Shown: positions 63,941-64,000 of the stretch, in pieces | Layout: the number at the start of each line of letters is the position of its first letter | Position numbering within the stretch: the stretch's first letter is position 1 | Source: Paludibaculum sp. | GTDB lineage: Bacteria; Acidobacteriota; Terriglobia; Bryobacterales; Bryobacteraceae | Assembly (NCBI GenBank): GCA_029973955.1 | Contig: JARKQJ010000078.1 | Span: 61,728-125,727 of the forward strand | Direction of reading: 5' to 3' | DNA length: 64,000 nucleotides | The notes under the pieces: generated by a model | Database searches by the model: none | The model's input: only the letters and a program-made list of their open reading frames with translations | What the model was told of the DNA's origin: nothing | Made by a program: the position numbers and the translations under genes

Positions 63941-64000
63941 AGTCCTAATGGGTCAATTCAGCGGGGATGGCTCGTTTTGCTGCATGAGGTTCACCCGCCA

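Overview
The window is high-GC DNA (visibly well above 60 percent) from a Gram-negative heterotroph. It encodes TolC/RND efflux, lipoproteins, a BlaI/BlaR1-type sensor fused to a TonB C-terminal domain, carboxypeptidase-regulatory-like domains, a DUF885 lipoprotein and many Tat/Sec-exported proteins. That mixture and the gene style suggest an Acidobacteriota member of the Solibacter/Bryobacter/Paludibaculum type. This placement is an inference: no rRNA or ribosomal protein marker is present, and I found no tRNA.

Layout. 1-5.2 kb: end of a LysM protein, a histone H1-like lysine/alanine-rich protein, a HipA-like kinase, a class IV aminotransferase and a zinc-ribbon protein, followed by a hairpin-rich 0.7 kb segment with no convincing gene. 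5.2-11.2 kb: DUF2905 protein, signal peptidase I, DUF885 lipoprotein, M14-type carboxypeptidase, alpha/beta hydrolase. 11.2-16.7 kb: a LysR regulator divergent from a complete leuABCD operon (leucine synthesis) with a LysR-type palindrome between them. 18.6-23.8 kb: a six-gene block of three related small secreted proteins, a fourth secreted protein, a chaperone-like protein and a large usher-like outer-membrane protein. 24.4-32.3 kb: a palindromic repeat array, a pyruvyl-transferase-like protein, a large hybrid histidine kinase and small enzymes. 32.5-39.7 kb: a Cu/Ag-type RND efflux operon. 39.7-45 kb: secreted proteins, a degenerate JAMM-like membrane protein, two MacB-like permeases without an ATPase and a second palindromic array. 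45.3-50 kb: ribE-ribD-ftsY, YjbQ, a TonB-domain protein and a DUF4434-like protein. 50-52 kb: BlaI/BlaR1 pair. 52.3-56.7 kb: a five-gene operon that reads as trans-4-hydroxy-L-proline catabolism (epimerase, three-part D-hydroxyproline dehydrogenase, deaminase).

From about 57.5 kb the base composition and codon choice change (many more A-ending codons). This 5 kb block looks horizontally acquired. It holds an amber-interrupted gene, two four-helix membrane proteins that share a WE(T/S)W motif, a SIR2-like protein fused to a predicted beta-propeller and, on the other strand, a trypsin-like protease. It is closed on the right by a 5'-truncated IS21-family istB gene and IS end repeats. The two membrane genes and the SIR2 gene are tightly spaced like an operon. 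I regard this block as the best candidate for an undescribed, probably defence-related, system. The secreted usher-like block and the hairpin-rich segment at 4.3-5.0 kb are the next most interesting. Palindromic or duplicated repeats sit between convergent gene ends at three places (24.4, 44.9 and 52.0 kb).
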